From NCBI RefSeq assembly GCF_001636295.1, contig NZ_CP014209.1, positions 2,480,001-2,544,000 of the forward strand: a stretch of DNA of 64,000 bases, given 5' to 3'. This DNA comes from Isoptericola dokdonensis DS-3 (lineage in GTDB: Bacteria; Actinomycetota; Actinomycetes; Actinomycetales; Cellulomonadaceae). The translations under genes were made by a program, and so were the position numbers. Below, in pieces: positions 44,843 through 53,526 of the stretch. The notes under the pieces are model-generated. The model saw nothing but the letters and a program-made list of their open reading frames with translations, was not told where the DNA came from and made no database searches. The number at the start of each line of letters is the position of its first letter. Within the stretch, counting starts at the first letter, position 1.

Positions 44843-44853
44843 CCCGCCAGGGT

Positions 44854-45513
44854 TCAGCCGCCCAGCCCTTCCTCCCGGGCCCGGACGATGGCGGCGGAGC
44901 GGTCGCGGAGGGCGAGCTTGGTGAGCACGTTCGCGACGACGTTGCGGACGGTCTTGGGGCTGAGCGCGAGCCGCCGGGAGATGGCGGTGTTGTCGAGGCC
45001 GGCGGCGACGAGGTCGAGCACCTCCCGCTCCCGGTCGGTGAGCTGCGGGAACGGGACGCGGGCGCTCGCGCGGCCGCCGACGACGTACGCCATGGCGCGC
45101 TCGGCGACGGTGGGCGACAGGATCATGGCGCCCCCCGCGACGGCGAGGACGGCCCGCTCCACCTCCTCGGGCGACGCGGACTTCACGAGGTAGCCGCGCG
45201 CTCCGGCACGGACGGCGGCCACCACCGCGTCGTCGGTCTCGTGCATGGACACCACCAGCACGCGCACGTCGGGCCGGCTGCGGGAGAGGTCACGGGTGAG
45301 GTCGACGCCGGAGCCGTCGCCGAGGTCGAGGTCCGCCAGGACGACGTCGACGTCCACGCCACGGTCCCCGTCGAGGCCGAGGAGGGCGCGTGCCGCGGCG
45401 ACGGACGCCGCCTCCCCGACGACGTCGATCCCGGCGAGCGACCCGAGCAGCGCGACCATGCCGAGCCGGAACACGGGGTGGTCGTCCACGACGACGACCC
45501 GCACCGCCGTCAC
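44854..45513 (-). CDS. NarL/LuxR family response regulator
   Basis: A 219-residue regulator. The receiver has VVVVDDHPVFRLGMVALL, the phospho-Asp in VVLADLDLGDGSG, and VKSASPEEV. The LuxR HTH is LTDREREVLDLVAAGLDNTAI, then LSPKTVRNVVANVLTKL. GTG start overlaps the kinase stop by 4 bp, so the pair is a two-component system. Confidence 0.93.
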   Translation of the reverse strand: MTAVRVVVVDDHPVFRLGMVALLGSLAGIDVVGEAASVAAARALLGLDGDRGVDVDVVLADLDLGDGSGVDLTRDLSRSRPDVRVLVVSMHETDDAVVAAVRAGARGYLVKSASPEEVERAVLAVAGGAMILSPTVAERAMAYVVGGRASARVPFPQLTDREREVLDLVAAGLDNTAISRRLALSPKTVRNVVANVLTKLALRDRSAAIVRAREEGLGG

Positions 45514-47489
45514 CGCGCCGCTCCGGGCGCGGCGAGCGTCACGCCGCCGGGCACGAGCGGCAGCACGGCGTGCACGCGCGTCCCGGGCCGCGGCTCCCCG
45601 GGGTGGACGACGTCGACGGCGAGCGTCCCGCCGAGCTCGGCGGCCCGCTCCCGCATGGACCGCGAGCCCACGCCCGCGGTGGCGTCGTCGCCGAGACCAC
45701 GCCCGGCGTCGGTGCAGGTCAGATGGAGCACGTCGGCGTGCGCCTCGACCGTGAGGCGGCACTCGCCGACGCCGGAGTGCCGGGCGGCGTTGACCACCGA
45801 CTCGCTCGCGATGGCGTACGCGGCGGCCGCGACCCGCGGGTCGAGCCCGACGAACGGGTCGCACCGCAGGTCGACGACGAACCCGCCGAGCGCCTGCCGT
45901 CCCGCGAGCTCGCCGAGGGCGGCCTCCAGGCCGAGGTCGTCCAGCGCCGGCGGGAGCAGGCTGCGCGACAGCGCGCGCACGTCCTCCATGCGCTGCCCCA
46001 CCTCCTCGCCGAGCGCGTCGAGCACCTGCGCGGCGGCGACCGGGTCGGCGGCGACGACGTTGCGCGCCCCCTGCAGCCCGAGCCGCAGGCCGCTCAGCCA
46101 CGGGCCGATGCCGTCGTGCAGCTCGCGGCGGATCACCCGCCGCTCGGCGAGGCGGGCCCGGGTGGTGGCGTCCCGCGCGACCTCGAGGTCGCGCGCGGTC
46201 TGCGCGAGCGCGAGTCCCGCGCCGAGCACGGGCAGGAGCTGGTCGAGGGCGTCCTGGGTGCGGCGGTCCAGCCGCTCCCCCGCCCGCGGGGCGACGTGAA
46301 CCCGGCCGAGGAGCCGGCCGCCGTGCACCACGTCGCGCACGTCGTCGCGCACCGCAGCGGGCGTCGTCGCGTCCGGGGCGGGGGCCGCGTCGAACCGCTC
46401 GACCGTCACGGAGTCGAGCCGCAGCGCCTCCCGCACACCTGCCGCGAGCGCCGTGACGAGCTCGTCGGCGTCGGCGGCCGAGGCGAGGTGCTGCCCGAGG
46501 CTGATCGCCGCCCGCCCCGGGTCACGACCGTCGCCGTAGACGAGGGTGCGCACACGGCCGCGCAGCCACGCGTGCAGCGGCTGGACGGCGACCGCGACCC
46601 CGACGGCGGCGACCACCTGCGCCGCGGGACCGTCGACGACCGTGGTGGCGACCACGACGACCACCGCGTAGACGAGGGCCAGGCCGAGGGCGAGCATCGC
46701 GGCGACGGTCGCGCGGGACAGGACGAGGTCGATGCCCCACAACCGGTTGCGCAGGACGCACACGAGGATCGCGGCGGGGAACAGCGCCTGGCAGGCGAGG
46801 TGGGTGAGGGGCAGCAGGTAGGTGACCTGCGTCGATGCCCAGGTGGCGAGCAGCGGCAGGAACGACAGCGCCATGAGGGCGACGCCGAGCGCCAGCAGCC
46901 CGAGACCGCGGCGGTCGGCGACGGGGCCGCGGCGCCAGCGCCAGGCCGTGGCGGCCGCGGTGACGAGCCCCATGACGACGACGGCGAGGATCGCGGGGCG
47001 CGGGTCGTCGGGCGGAGCGAGGAAGAAGGCCGCGATGACGGCGACCCCGCCGGCGACGCCGCACCAGCCGCCGATTCCGGGACGTCCCGACCTGACGAAC
47101 CACGGCACGAGGACGAACAGACCGATCGTGCCCGGGACCCAGGCCCAGCCGTACGCGGCGGTGAGGGTGTCCAGCGGCGGCAGGCCGGGCCGGGAGGACG
47201 CGAAGCTCCGCCAGGCGCCGCCCAGCGCGGCGATCCCGCCGCCGAGCGCGGCGAGCGCCACGAGCCAGCCGACGACGTGCGGCCGCCGGGCGAGGATCAC
47301 GCCGGCGACGGTGCCGTAGACGATCGCCACGGTCGCGTCGACGACGACGAACAGCAGGTCGCCGAGCAGCATCGTGACGCCGGAGGCGAGCTGCAGCACG
47401 ATCGCGGACACCCCGAGGGCCCACGCGATCCCGGCCACGGTCCACGCGGTGCGAGGCAGCCCGGCGCGGCCGGGCCCGGGCTCGGCCAC
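45510..47489 (-). CDS. Sensor histidine kinase (HisKA_3, NarL-partner type)
   Basis: A 659-residue membrane kinase. Nine or so N-terminal helices (about 10-310) are followed by a GAF-like region (about 340-430). The dimerisation box VIRRELHDGIGPWLSGLRLG carries the phospho-His, and the HATPase has SESVVNAARHSG and the TDAGRGLG glycine box. The long membrane part suggests sensing of a membrane or lipid signal. GTG at 47489 is chosen; there is no clear ribosome site, so the start is uncertain. Confidence 0.85.
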   Translation of the reverse strand: MAEPGPGRAGLPRTAWTVAGIAWALGVSAIVLQLASGVTMLLGDLLFVVVDATVAIVYGTVAGVILARRPHVVGWLVALAALGGGIAALGGAWRSFASSRPGLPPLDTLTAAYGWAWVPGTIGLFVLVPWFVRSGRPGIGGWCGVAGGVAVIAAFFLAPPDDPRPAILAVVVMGLVTAAATAWRWRRGPVADRRGLGLLALGVALMALSFLPLLATWASTQVTYLLPLTHLACQALFPAAILVCVLRNRLWGIDLVLSRATVAAMLALGLALVYAVVVVVATTVVDGPAAQVVAAVGVAVAVQPLHAWLRGRVRTLVYGDGRDPGRAAISLGQHLASAADADELVTALAAGVREALRLDSVTVERFDAAPAPDATTPAAVRDDVRDVVHGGRLLGRVHVAPRAGERLDRRTQDALDQLLPVLGAGLALAQTARDLEVARDATTRARLAERRVIRRELHDGIGPWLSGLRLGLQGARNVVAADPVAAAQVLDALGEEVGQRMEDVRALSRSLLPPALDDLGLEAALGELAGRQALGGFVVDLRCDPFVGLDPRVAAAAYAIASESVVNAARHSGVGECRLTVEAHADVLHLTCTDAGRGLGDDATAGVGSRSMRERAAELGGTLAVDVVHPGEPRPGTRVHAVLPLVPGGVTLAAPGAAR

Positions 47490-47554
47490 GGTCCCACGGT
47501 AGGGCCGTGACCAGGCCCGGGCCAGGTCGTCGTCGCGAAGTTCACCCACCGGCG

Positions 47555-48238
47555 TCAGCGGCGGTCGCCGAGGGCGAAGCCGAGCGCGGTGACCAGCAGC
47601 CAGAGCGGTCCGGTGAACCCGGCGAGGTACTGCAGCGGGGACACGCCCGCGAGCAGCGTGATGCCGCCGAGGACGAGGCCGACGATCCCGATCCACGTCG
47701 GGGCGGCACCGTGCTTGAGCGCGGCGACGCCGAGGGCGACGCCGGTCACACCCGCGCCGACCCACAGCCAGGGGATGGTCGCGACCCAGTCGCTGTAGAA
47801 GGCGCCGGACGACGCGACGAGCAGGTCGGGCTCGGCGAAGCCGAAGATGAACTGCGTGTCCAGCCCGGTGCCGAGCAGTCCCGCGACGGAGACGAGCACG
47901 AGCCCCCACCCGGCGATCGTCGGGACGAGCGACCCGGCCGGCGCCTGCGCGTCGAGGCGGCGCTTGAGCCCGGCGGCGAAGACGAGCACGAGCAGCGCTG
48001 CGGCGATCGTGGCGGTGTGGAAGACGAGGAGCTCGGTGGTGCGGGTACCGAGGTCGGCGACGATGGCGTCCGGGTCCCCGGCGACGGCCTCCCAGTTGAC
48101 GCCGACGGCCATGGACGCCTGGATGCCGGCCATGGCGAGCGCACCGGCGGCGACGCCGGTCCACGCCCAGGCGCGGGGCGTGCGCGGGCGGGGGGTGCGG
48201 GTGGGCGGGGCCGGTGCGGTGGCGGGTGTGGTGTGCAC
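47555..48238 (-). CDS. Membrane protein of unknown function (six helices)
   Basis: A 227-residue protein with about six hydrophobic segments after a short Pro/Thr-rich N-terminus. No family is recognised; recurrent GW and SPLQYLAGFTGPLWLL-like motifs resemble DUF-type membrane proteins with weak similarity to DUF4386. GTG start behind a clear GGAAGGAACC. It lies upstream of the histidine kinase on the same strand with a 65-bp gap, so it could be co-transcribed with the two-component genes. Confidence 0.55.
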   Translation of the reverse strand: MHTTPATAPAPPTRTPRPRTPRAWAWTGVAAGALAMAGIQASMAVGVNWEAVAGDPDAIVADLGTRTTELLVFHTATIAAALLVLVFAAGLKRRLDAQAPAGSLVPTIAGWGLVLVSVAGLLGTGLDTQFIFGFAEPDLLVASSGAFYSDWVATIPWLWVGAGVTGVALGVAALKHGAAPTWIGIVGLVLGGITLLAGVSPLQYLAGFTGPLWLLVTALGFALGDRR

Positions 48239-48366
48239 GGTGGTTCCTTCCGGTTCGGCCACGGCCGGTGCCGTGGTGCTGGGAGGAATCTGCGCCGGGC
48301 GGCGTCCCGGGCACCAGGGACGGGTGTCCCGGGTCGTCGGGCGGTCTCCGGACGGCCGTCCACCCC

Positions 48367-48429
48367 CGCCGAGCGTCTCTGAACGTCGCGACTCCCGGCC
48401 TGACTCCCGACCTTCAGAGACGCTCGGCG
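48367..48429. repeat. Perfect 17-bp inverted repeat with 29-bp spacer
   Basis: Arms at 48367-48383 and 48413-48429 (left arm CGCCGAGCGTCTCTGAA). The spacer contains two near copies of GACTCCCGrCC. It lies in the divergent region between the six-helix membrane gene and the SDR gene, 107 bp or more from either start, so it is not a terminator of a known gene. It could be a cruciform, a regulator site or a small element remnant. Confidence 0.8.
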
Positions 48430-48535
48430 AGGTGTCAGCCACGGATCGTCAGGCCCTGGATCAGGGGGCGCGGGTGCGAGACGGTGGACCCGGGCGCCGT
48501 GCCGGCGACCCGGCCACGACGACAGGAGCGACCAG

Positions 48536-49471
48536 ATGGCACCCCGGCAGCACGACGTCGAGATCCCCGGCCTGGCGGGACGGAGGGCGTTGGTCACCGG
48601 CGCGAGCGACGGCGTCGGGCTCGAGATCGCCGCGCGGCTCGCCGCCGCCGGGGCCGAGGTGCTGATGCCCGTGCGCAACCAGGCCAAGGGAGCGCACGCC
48701 GCCGAGCTGATCCGTGGGCGTACCCCGGACGCCGAGCTCGTGCTGCACGACCTCGACCTCTCGTCGCTGGCGTCGGTCGCCGCCCTCGGCGGCAAGCTCG
48801 TGGCGGACGGCGCGCCGATCCACCTGCTCGTCAACAACGCGGGCGTCATGACACCGCCGACCCGGCAGACCACGGCCGACGGGTACGAGCTCCAGCTGGG
48901 CACGAACCACCTCGGGCACGCCGCGCTCACCGCCCACCTGCTCCCGCTGCTGCGGGCCGGCCGGGCACGCGTCGTGTCGCAGACGAGCATCGCGGCACGG
49001 CGCGCGACGATCGACTGGGACGACCTGGACGCGGAGCGCTCGTACGACGGCATGCGGGTGTACGGGCAGTCGAAGCTCGCCTGCGCGTTGTTCGGGCTGG
49101 AGCTGTCCCGGCGCAGCCGGGCCGCGGGCTGGGGGATCACCAGTGCCGTGTCCCACCCCGGCGTGGCCCCGACGAGCCTGCTCGCCGCCCGCCCCGAGGT
49201 GGACCGCGCGCAGGACACCCGTGAGGTCCGGGTCATCCGGTGGCTCTCCGCCCGCGGGCTGGTCGTGGGGACCCCCGCGACCGCGGCCCTGCCCGCGGTG
49301 CTGGCCGCCACCGCCCCGGACGCGGACGGCCGGTTCTACGGACCGCAGGGGATCGGGCACCTGGGCGGTCGTGCGGGCGAGCAGAAGCCGTGGGCTCCGC
49401 TGCACGACGTCGAGGATGCGGCCCGCCTGTGGACGGTCACGGAGGAGCTGACAGGGGTCCCGTTGGCCTGA
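48536..49471 (+). CDS. SDR family oxidoreductase
   Basis: A 311-residue classical-type short-chain reductase. The cofactor motif [11 protein letters not shown] is at about residue 18, NNAG at about 100, [10 protein letters not shown] next, and the catalytic pair YGQSK. It resembles the retinol-dehydrogenase-like bacterial SDRs. ATG behind ACAGGAGCG. Substrate unknown. Confidence 0.87.
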   Translation: MAPRQHDVEIPGLAGRRALVTGASDGVGLEIAARLAAAGAEVLMPVRNQAKGAHAAELIRGRTPDAELVLHDLDLSSLASVAALGGKLVADGAPIHLLVNNAGVMTPPTRQTTADGYELQLGTNHLGHAALTAHLLPLLRAGRARVVSQTSIAARRATIDWDDLDAERSYDGMRVYGQSKLACALFGLELSRRSRAAGWGITSAVSHPGVAPTSLLAARPEVDRAQDTREVRVIRWLSARGLVVGTPATAALPAVLAATAPDADGRFYGPQGIGHLGGRAGEQKPWAPLHDVEDAARLWTVTEELTGVPLA

Positions 49472-49479
49472 CCGCGCCG

Positions 49480-49512
49480 GGGACGCCGTCGGGACGTGCC
49501 CGACGGCGTCCC
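49480..49512. terminator. Bidirectional hairpin after SDR
   Basis: 14-bp perfect stem GGGACGCCGTCGGG / CCCGACGGCGTCCC with a 5-nt loop, between the convergent SDR gene and the small secreted protein gene. Confidence 0.7.
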
Positions 49513-49524
49513 GGTCGTCCGTCG

Positions 49525-49821
49525 TCAGGCCGTGCAGCCGGGCGTGACCGTGGCCGACGCGGTGACGACGTGCCACTCGCCGATGCTCTGGCGTCCGGTG
49601 ATCACCTTGTAGGTCGAGCCCGACCTGAACGAGGAGTAGACCGTGCCCGGGTTGGACGTGAAGTAGACGCGCACCGAGAACGGCTTGGCCGAGCTGAAGG
49701 ACACGACCCGGCCCGACGGGCACGTGAAGCCGGGTGCGGCGTTCGCCGCGCCGACAGGGGTGACGACGGCGCCGAGCGCCAGGACCAGGCCGACCAGGCC
49801 GCTCAGGAGCTTCTTGTTCAT
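49525..49821 (-). CDS. Small secreted protein of unknown function
   Basis: A 98-residue protein with a clear signal peptide (about 1-29, ending AANA). The mature part is about 70 residues, Ser/Val/Thr-rich, with two Cys (FTCPSG near the start, PGCTA at the end) that may form a disulfide. No family recognised. ATG behind GTGAGGAAG. Confidence 0.6.
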   Translation of the reverse strand: MNKKLLSGLVGLVLALGAVVTPVGAANAAPGFTCPSGRVVSFSSAKPFSVRVYFTSNPGTVYSSFRSGSTYKVITGRQSIGEWHVVTASATVTPGCTA

Positions 49822-49999
49822 GCTTCCTCACCTTCGACGGGCCGCCCGTCGTCGGACGGCGTGCTGCGATCGTGGCAGCGGCGGCCCTTCGCCGGAAGGG
49901 GTTTGTCAGGTTGTCTCACATACTGATTGCCCGCACAGCGATGAGCACGGCACGGGCGGGCGGTCCACCTGGGAGAACCCACGACTCCCCGGAGGGCCC

Positions 50000-50536
50000 A
50001 TGTTCGACCTCTCCCCTGCGACCCACGAGATGCTCCGGCTCGTCACCGGCGTCCGCGACGACCAGCTCGACCTGCCCACGCCGTGCGCCGAGTGGTCGGT
50101 CGCCGAGCTGCTCGCCCACGTCCATCAGCTCGCCGCCGTGTTCACCGCCAACGCCCGCAAGGCACCGGCGCGCCCACCGACCACGCTCGTCGACGGCTGG
50201 CGCGCCGCCGTCCCCGTGCAGCTCGACGCGCTGGCGTGCGCCTGGCGCGAACCGTCCGCCTGGGAGGGCCGGGTGACGGCCGGCGGCGTGCCCATGGCGG
50301 CACGGGACAACGCCGTCGTCGCCGTCGAGGAGCTGACGGTGCACGGCTGGGACCTGGCCCGGGCCACCGGGCAGGAGATCGTCGTGGACGACGACCGGCT
50401 CGACCACGTGGACCGGTTCTTCGAGCTGTTCGGCGACGACCCGTTCGGTCCGGCGGTCCGCGCGCCCGACGACGCGTCCCGCCTGCAACGGGTCGTCGCC
50501 CGCACCGGCCGCGACCCGCGGTGGTCCCCGGCCTGA
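50000..50536 (+). CDS. DinB-fold maleylpyruvate isomerase-type protein (TIGR03086-like)
   Basis: A 178-residue protein with the mycothiol-dependent maleylpyruvate isomerase/DinB fold: LDLPTPCAEWSVAELLAHVH near residue 25 and EELTVHGWDLARATGQ near residue 110. The three His of these motifs would bind a divalent metal. Members are thought to act as mycothiol transferases or metal-dependent enzymes. ATG behind GGAGGGCC. Confidence 0.8.
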   Translation: MFDLSPATHEMLRLVTGVRDDQLDLPTPCAEWSVAELLAHVHQLAAVFTANARKAPARPPTTLVDGWRAAVPVQLDALACAWREPSAWEGRVTAGGVPMAARDNAVVAVEELTVHGWDLARATGQEIVVDDDRLDHVDRFFELFGDDPFGPAVRAPDDASRLQRVVARTGRDPRWSPA

Positions 50537-50597
50537 CCGAGCGGCTCCGGCGACGACGCCCGCTAGGGTCGGTGCCGACCGCGACACGGAGGCCACG

Positions 50598-51800
50598 ATG
50601 GACGATGCGACCCCCGCCCGACCGGGCACGCCCGGCGAGGTGCTCCGCGCCTTCCTCCGGCTGGGGGTGACGTCGTTCGGCGGCCCGGTCGCGCACCTCG
50701 GGTACTTCCGCGACGACCTGGTGGCCCGACGGCGCTGGGTCGACGACCGCGCGTACGGCGAGCTGGTGGCGCTGGGCCAGTTCCTGCCGGGGCCGGCGTC
50801 GAGCCAGGTCGGGTTCGCCCTGGGCCTGACGCGGGCGGGGTGGGGCGGCGCGCTGGCGGCGTGGACGGCGTTCACGCTGCCGTCCGCGCTGCTCATGGTG
50901 GCGTTCGCCCTGGGCGCCCCGGCGTTCGGCACGACCGTGGGCGCGGGGCTCGTCACCGGCCTCAAGGTGGTGGCGGTGGCCGTGGTCGCCCATGCCGTGC
51001 AGGGGATGGCGCGCACGCTGGCCCCCGATGCGCGGCGCGCGACGATCGCGGTGGTCGCCGCCCTGGTGGTGCTCCTGACGGACGGGCCGGTCGCCCAGGT
51101 GGGCGCCGTCGTGCTGGGCGTCCTCGCCGGTCTGGTGTGGTGCCGCACCGCCGACGCGGCACCGCCCGCCGACCTGCGCACCCCGGTCTCGCGCCGCACG
51201 GGCGCCGTCGCGCTCGCGCTGTTCGTCGGCCTGCTGGTGGCGCTGCCGGTCGCGGCGGCCGCCACCGGCAGCCGCCTGCTCGACGTCGTCGACGGCGTGT
51301 ACCGGGCGGGGGCGCTCGTGTTCGGCGGCGGGCACGTGGTGCTGCCGCTGCTGGAGGCCGAGGCGGTGGGCGGCGGCTGGGTGACCGCGGAGGAGTTCCT
51401 CACCGGGTACGGCGCCGCGCAGGCGCTGCCGGGTCCGCTGTTCGCGTTCGCCGCGTACCTGGGCGCGCTGGCCGTGCCGGGTTCGGTGCTGCTGGGCGCG
51501 GCGGCCGCCCTGGTGGCGGTGTTCCTGCCCGGGATGCTCGTGCTCGTCGGGGTCCTGCCCTTCTGGGACGTCGTCCGGACCCGACCCACCGCGCAGGCCG
51601 CCCTGCGCGGCGCGAACGCCGCCGTCGTCGGCGTCCTCGCGGCCGCCCTCTACGACCCCGTGTTCGTCTCGGCGGTGACCGACGGCGCCTCGTTCGGCCT
51701 GGCGCTCACCTGCTTCGTCCTGCTCACGGCGTGGCGCATGCCGCCATGGGGCGTCGTCCTGGTCGGCGCGGCGGGCGGGGTGCTCATCGCGGTGCTGTGA
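50598..51800 (+). CDS. CHR family (chromate-type) ion transporter
   Basis: A 400-residue membrane protein with two homologous halves. The first half has the motif FLRLGVTSFGGPVAHLGY, the second GALVFGGGHVVLPLLE, with LGQFLPGPASSQVGF and GAAQALPGPLFAFAAY as the paired core motifs. The long-chain CHR proteins export chromate, but many are of unproven specificity. The stop overlaps the convergent small gene by 17 bp. Confidence 0.88.
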   Translation: MDDATPARPGTPGEVLRAFLRLGVTSFGGPVAHLGYFRDDLVARRRWVDDRAYGELVALGQFLPGPASSQVGFALGLTRAGWGGALAAWTAFTLPSALLMVAFALGAPAFGTTVGAGLVTGLKVVAVAVVAHAVQGMARTLAPDARRATIAVVAALVVLLTDGPVAQVGAVVLGVLAGLVWCRTADAAPPADLRTPVSRRTGAVALALFVGLLVALPVAAAATGSRLLDVVDGVYRAGALVFGGGHVVLPLLEAEAVGGGWVTAEEFLTGYGAAQALPGPLFAFAAYLGALAVPGSVLLGAAAALVAVFLPGMLVLVGVLPFWDVVRTRPTAQAALRGANAAVVGVLAAALYDPVFVSAVTDGASFGLALTCFVLLTAWRMPPWGVVLVGAAGGVLIAVL

Positions 51801-52029
51801 GCCCCGACGACCGCCCCAGCTCCGCCATGATCGCCTCGGCGACCGCCAGGTCGCGGCCGTACGTGCCGACCCGGCCCGGGCCCCGCGCCAGCACGGTGCG
51901 GTCGGGCGGGCCGCCGACGGCGACGCCGTCCGGCAGGTCGCGCACGGCCACGAAGCCCTCGACCCGCAGCAGCGGGACGCGCAGCAGCCGGGCCAGCAGC
52001 CGGATCTCGACGAGCATCGCCCGGCTCAC
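51784..52029 (-). CDS. Small protein of unknown function, fourth gene of an overlapping operon
   Basis: An 81-residue protein with many Arg, Leu and Val, no signal or membrane segment, and no known domain recognised. GTG start overlaps the stop of the gene before by 4 bp. It ends inside the convergent CHR transporter gene (17-bp overlap). Confidence 0.5.
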   Translation of the reverse strand: MSRAMLVEIRLLARLLRVPLLRVEGFVAVRDLPDGVAVGGPPDRTVLARGPGRVGTYGRDLAVAEAIMAELGRSSGLTAPR

Positions 52030-52250
52030 GACCTGCCGAGCGTGATGTCGGCGTACGGGTCGGCGGTCCCCCGGCCCGACCCCTGCGTCGACGCGGTGCC
52101 GTCGCTCCCCGCGGAGCGGTCCCGCAGCGCCGACACCACCGACCTGAACCCGGCCTCGATCTGCGCGTACCGCTCCCGGCCCGCCCGTGTGCCCGCCACG
52201 TAGCCGAGCCCGAAGAACAGCGCGCGACCCAGCGTCCTACGCCTGATCAC
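52026..52250 (-). CDS. Small YtxH-like protein, third gene of the overlapping operon
   Basis: A 74-residue protein. It starts with a short hydrophobic segment (ALFFGLGYVAGTRAGRERY), a pattern of YtxH-like small membrane proteins, followed by a polar Ser/Gly/Asp-rich tail. GTG start (14-bp overlap with the gene before). Function unknown. Confidence 0.6.
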   Translation of the reverse strand: MIRRRTLGRALFFGLGYVAGTRAGRERYAQIEAGFRSVVSALRDRSAGSDGTASTQGSGRGTADPYADITLGRS

Positions 52251-52434
52251 CCTGGTCGCCCTCCTGCCGACGTTCGCGGATCGCGGAGGCGGCGGCGCTG
52301 GCGGCCACCACGCCCGCCGCGGTGCCGAGCGCGACCAGTCCTGACCGCACGGCCGTGCCGGGGTGCCGGGGGCGACGGCCGAACGCCTCGCCGATCCGGG
52401 TGGCGACCGTCTTCTTCCGGAACGGGCCGATCAT
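52237..52434 (-). CDS. Small membrane protein, second gene of the overlapping operon
   Basis: A 65-residue protein with one hydrophobic, Ala-rich helix (about 30-50) between a basic N-terminus and an acidic/Gln tail. The ATG overlaps the stop of the coiled-coil gene by 4 bp. No family recognised. Confidence 0.55.
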   Translation of the reverse strand: MIGPFRKKTVATRIGEAFGRRPRHPGTAVRSGLVALGTAAGVVAASAAASAIRERRQEGDQGDQA

Positions 52435-53345
52435 GACGCCCTCCTTCGCTTGTCCTGCGGTGTGCTGCGGCGGATGGCGATCACGATGTCCTGCTTGCGC
52501 GCCGACCGGTTGAGCCCGAGGCCCATCTCCGTCGCGAGCGCGAGGAGCTGTGCCTTGGTCATATCCTCCAGGTCGAGCGGGTCGGTGTCCGCGTCGGCAC
52601 CCAGGTCACGGCCCTGTGCGGCCACCGCGTCCTGGCGGCTCTCGGCCTCCTCGACGCGGCGGCGGGCCTCACGGGCGTCCTGGTCCGCGTCGTCGGCCAG
52701 CTGCCGCGCGCGCTCCGCAGCCTCGTCCGCCGCCTGCCGGGCCGCCGTCGCGGCCTCCTCGGCGAGCTCGCGCGCCTGCCGCATCTGCTCACGGGCTCGT
52801 TCGATGGCGCGCTCGGCCTGGACGCGCGCCTTGTCGGCCTGGTCCCGCAGCTCGTCCACGCGTCGCCCGACGTCGTCCTCGACCGACGCGACCCGGCGCC
52901 CCGTGATCTCCTCGGCGCGGGCCTGCTTCGCCGCGACGTACTCGTCGGCCTCGCGCCGGGCCTCGGCGGTGACGTCGGCCACCTCGCGCTCGGCGTCGTC
53001 ACGCGCCTCGTCGACCGCCCGCTCGCCGGCGTGCCGGGCCTCCTCGACGGCGTCCGCGGCCTCCTTGGCCTGCTGCGCCTCCTCGTGGGCCCGGGCCTCG
53101 AGCTCGTGCGCCCGCTCCATCGCGGCGTCCACACGGTCCAGCCGGCTGCCGGCCCCGTCGGTGAACGGGTTGACGTCGGCCACGGTGGTCGCCGCACGTC
53201 TGCCGACGGCGCGGAGGCCGTCCCCGGCCGCCTCGACCGGTCTCTTGGCCGCGGTGTCGACGGCCCAGCCGATGTTCCGCGGCAGGTCGGTCAGCCCGCG
53301 CCCGATCTGGCGCCCCAGCCATGTCAGCGGTCCCGAGTTCGACAT
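52431..53345 (-). CDS. Long coiled-coil protein with C-terminal SAP/Rho-N-like domain
   Basis: A 304-residue cytosolic protein. Residues about 70-250 are almost pure Ala/Glu/Arg/Asp/Gln heptads, a long coiled coil. The last 45 residues read LDLEDMTKAQLLALATEMG, then RSARKQDIVIAIRR, a Rho-N/SAP-like helix-extended-helix that often binds nucleic acid. First gene of a four-gene unit in which each gene overlaps the next. The ATG at 53345 is chosen; the open frame upstream is not coding. Confidence 0.7.
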   Translation of the reverse strand: MSNSGPLTWLGRQIGRGLTDLPRNIGWAVDTAAKRPVEAAGDGLRAVGRRAATTVADVNPFTDGAGSRLDRVDAAMERAHELEARAHEEAQQAKEAADAVEEARHAGERAVDEARDDAEREVADVTAEARREADEYVAAKQARAEEITGRRVASVEDDVGRRVDELRDQADKARVQAERAIERAREQMRQARELAEEAATAARQAADEAAERARQLADDADQDAREARRRVEEAESRQDAVAAQGRDLGADADTDPLDLEDMTKAQLLALATEMGLGLNRSARKQDIVIAIRRSTPQDKRRRAS

Positions 53346-53526
53346 GGGTGTCCTTCCTCGACGGACGGCGGACCGCGGACCTCTGCTCGAGCCGCGGCAC
53401 GGGCGCCCCGTCCGGCCGTCGTCGGCCGACGGTGCGCTCACCGTCCTGCCCTCCCAGGGAACGCCTCGCCCGCCCCGCCCGCAACCCGGTTCGGCGCGAC
53501 GCCGCAACCAGGGCCAGCATGGGGCC

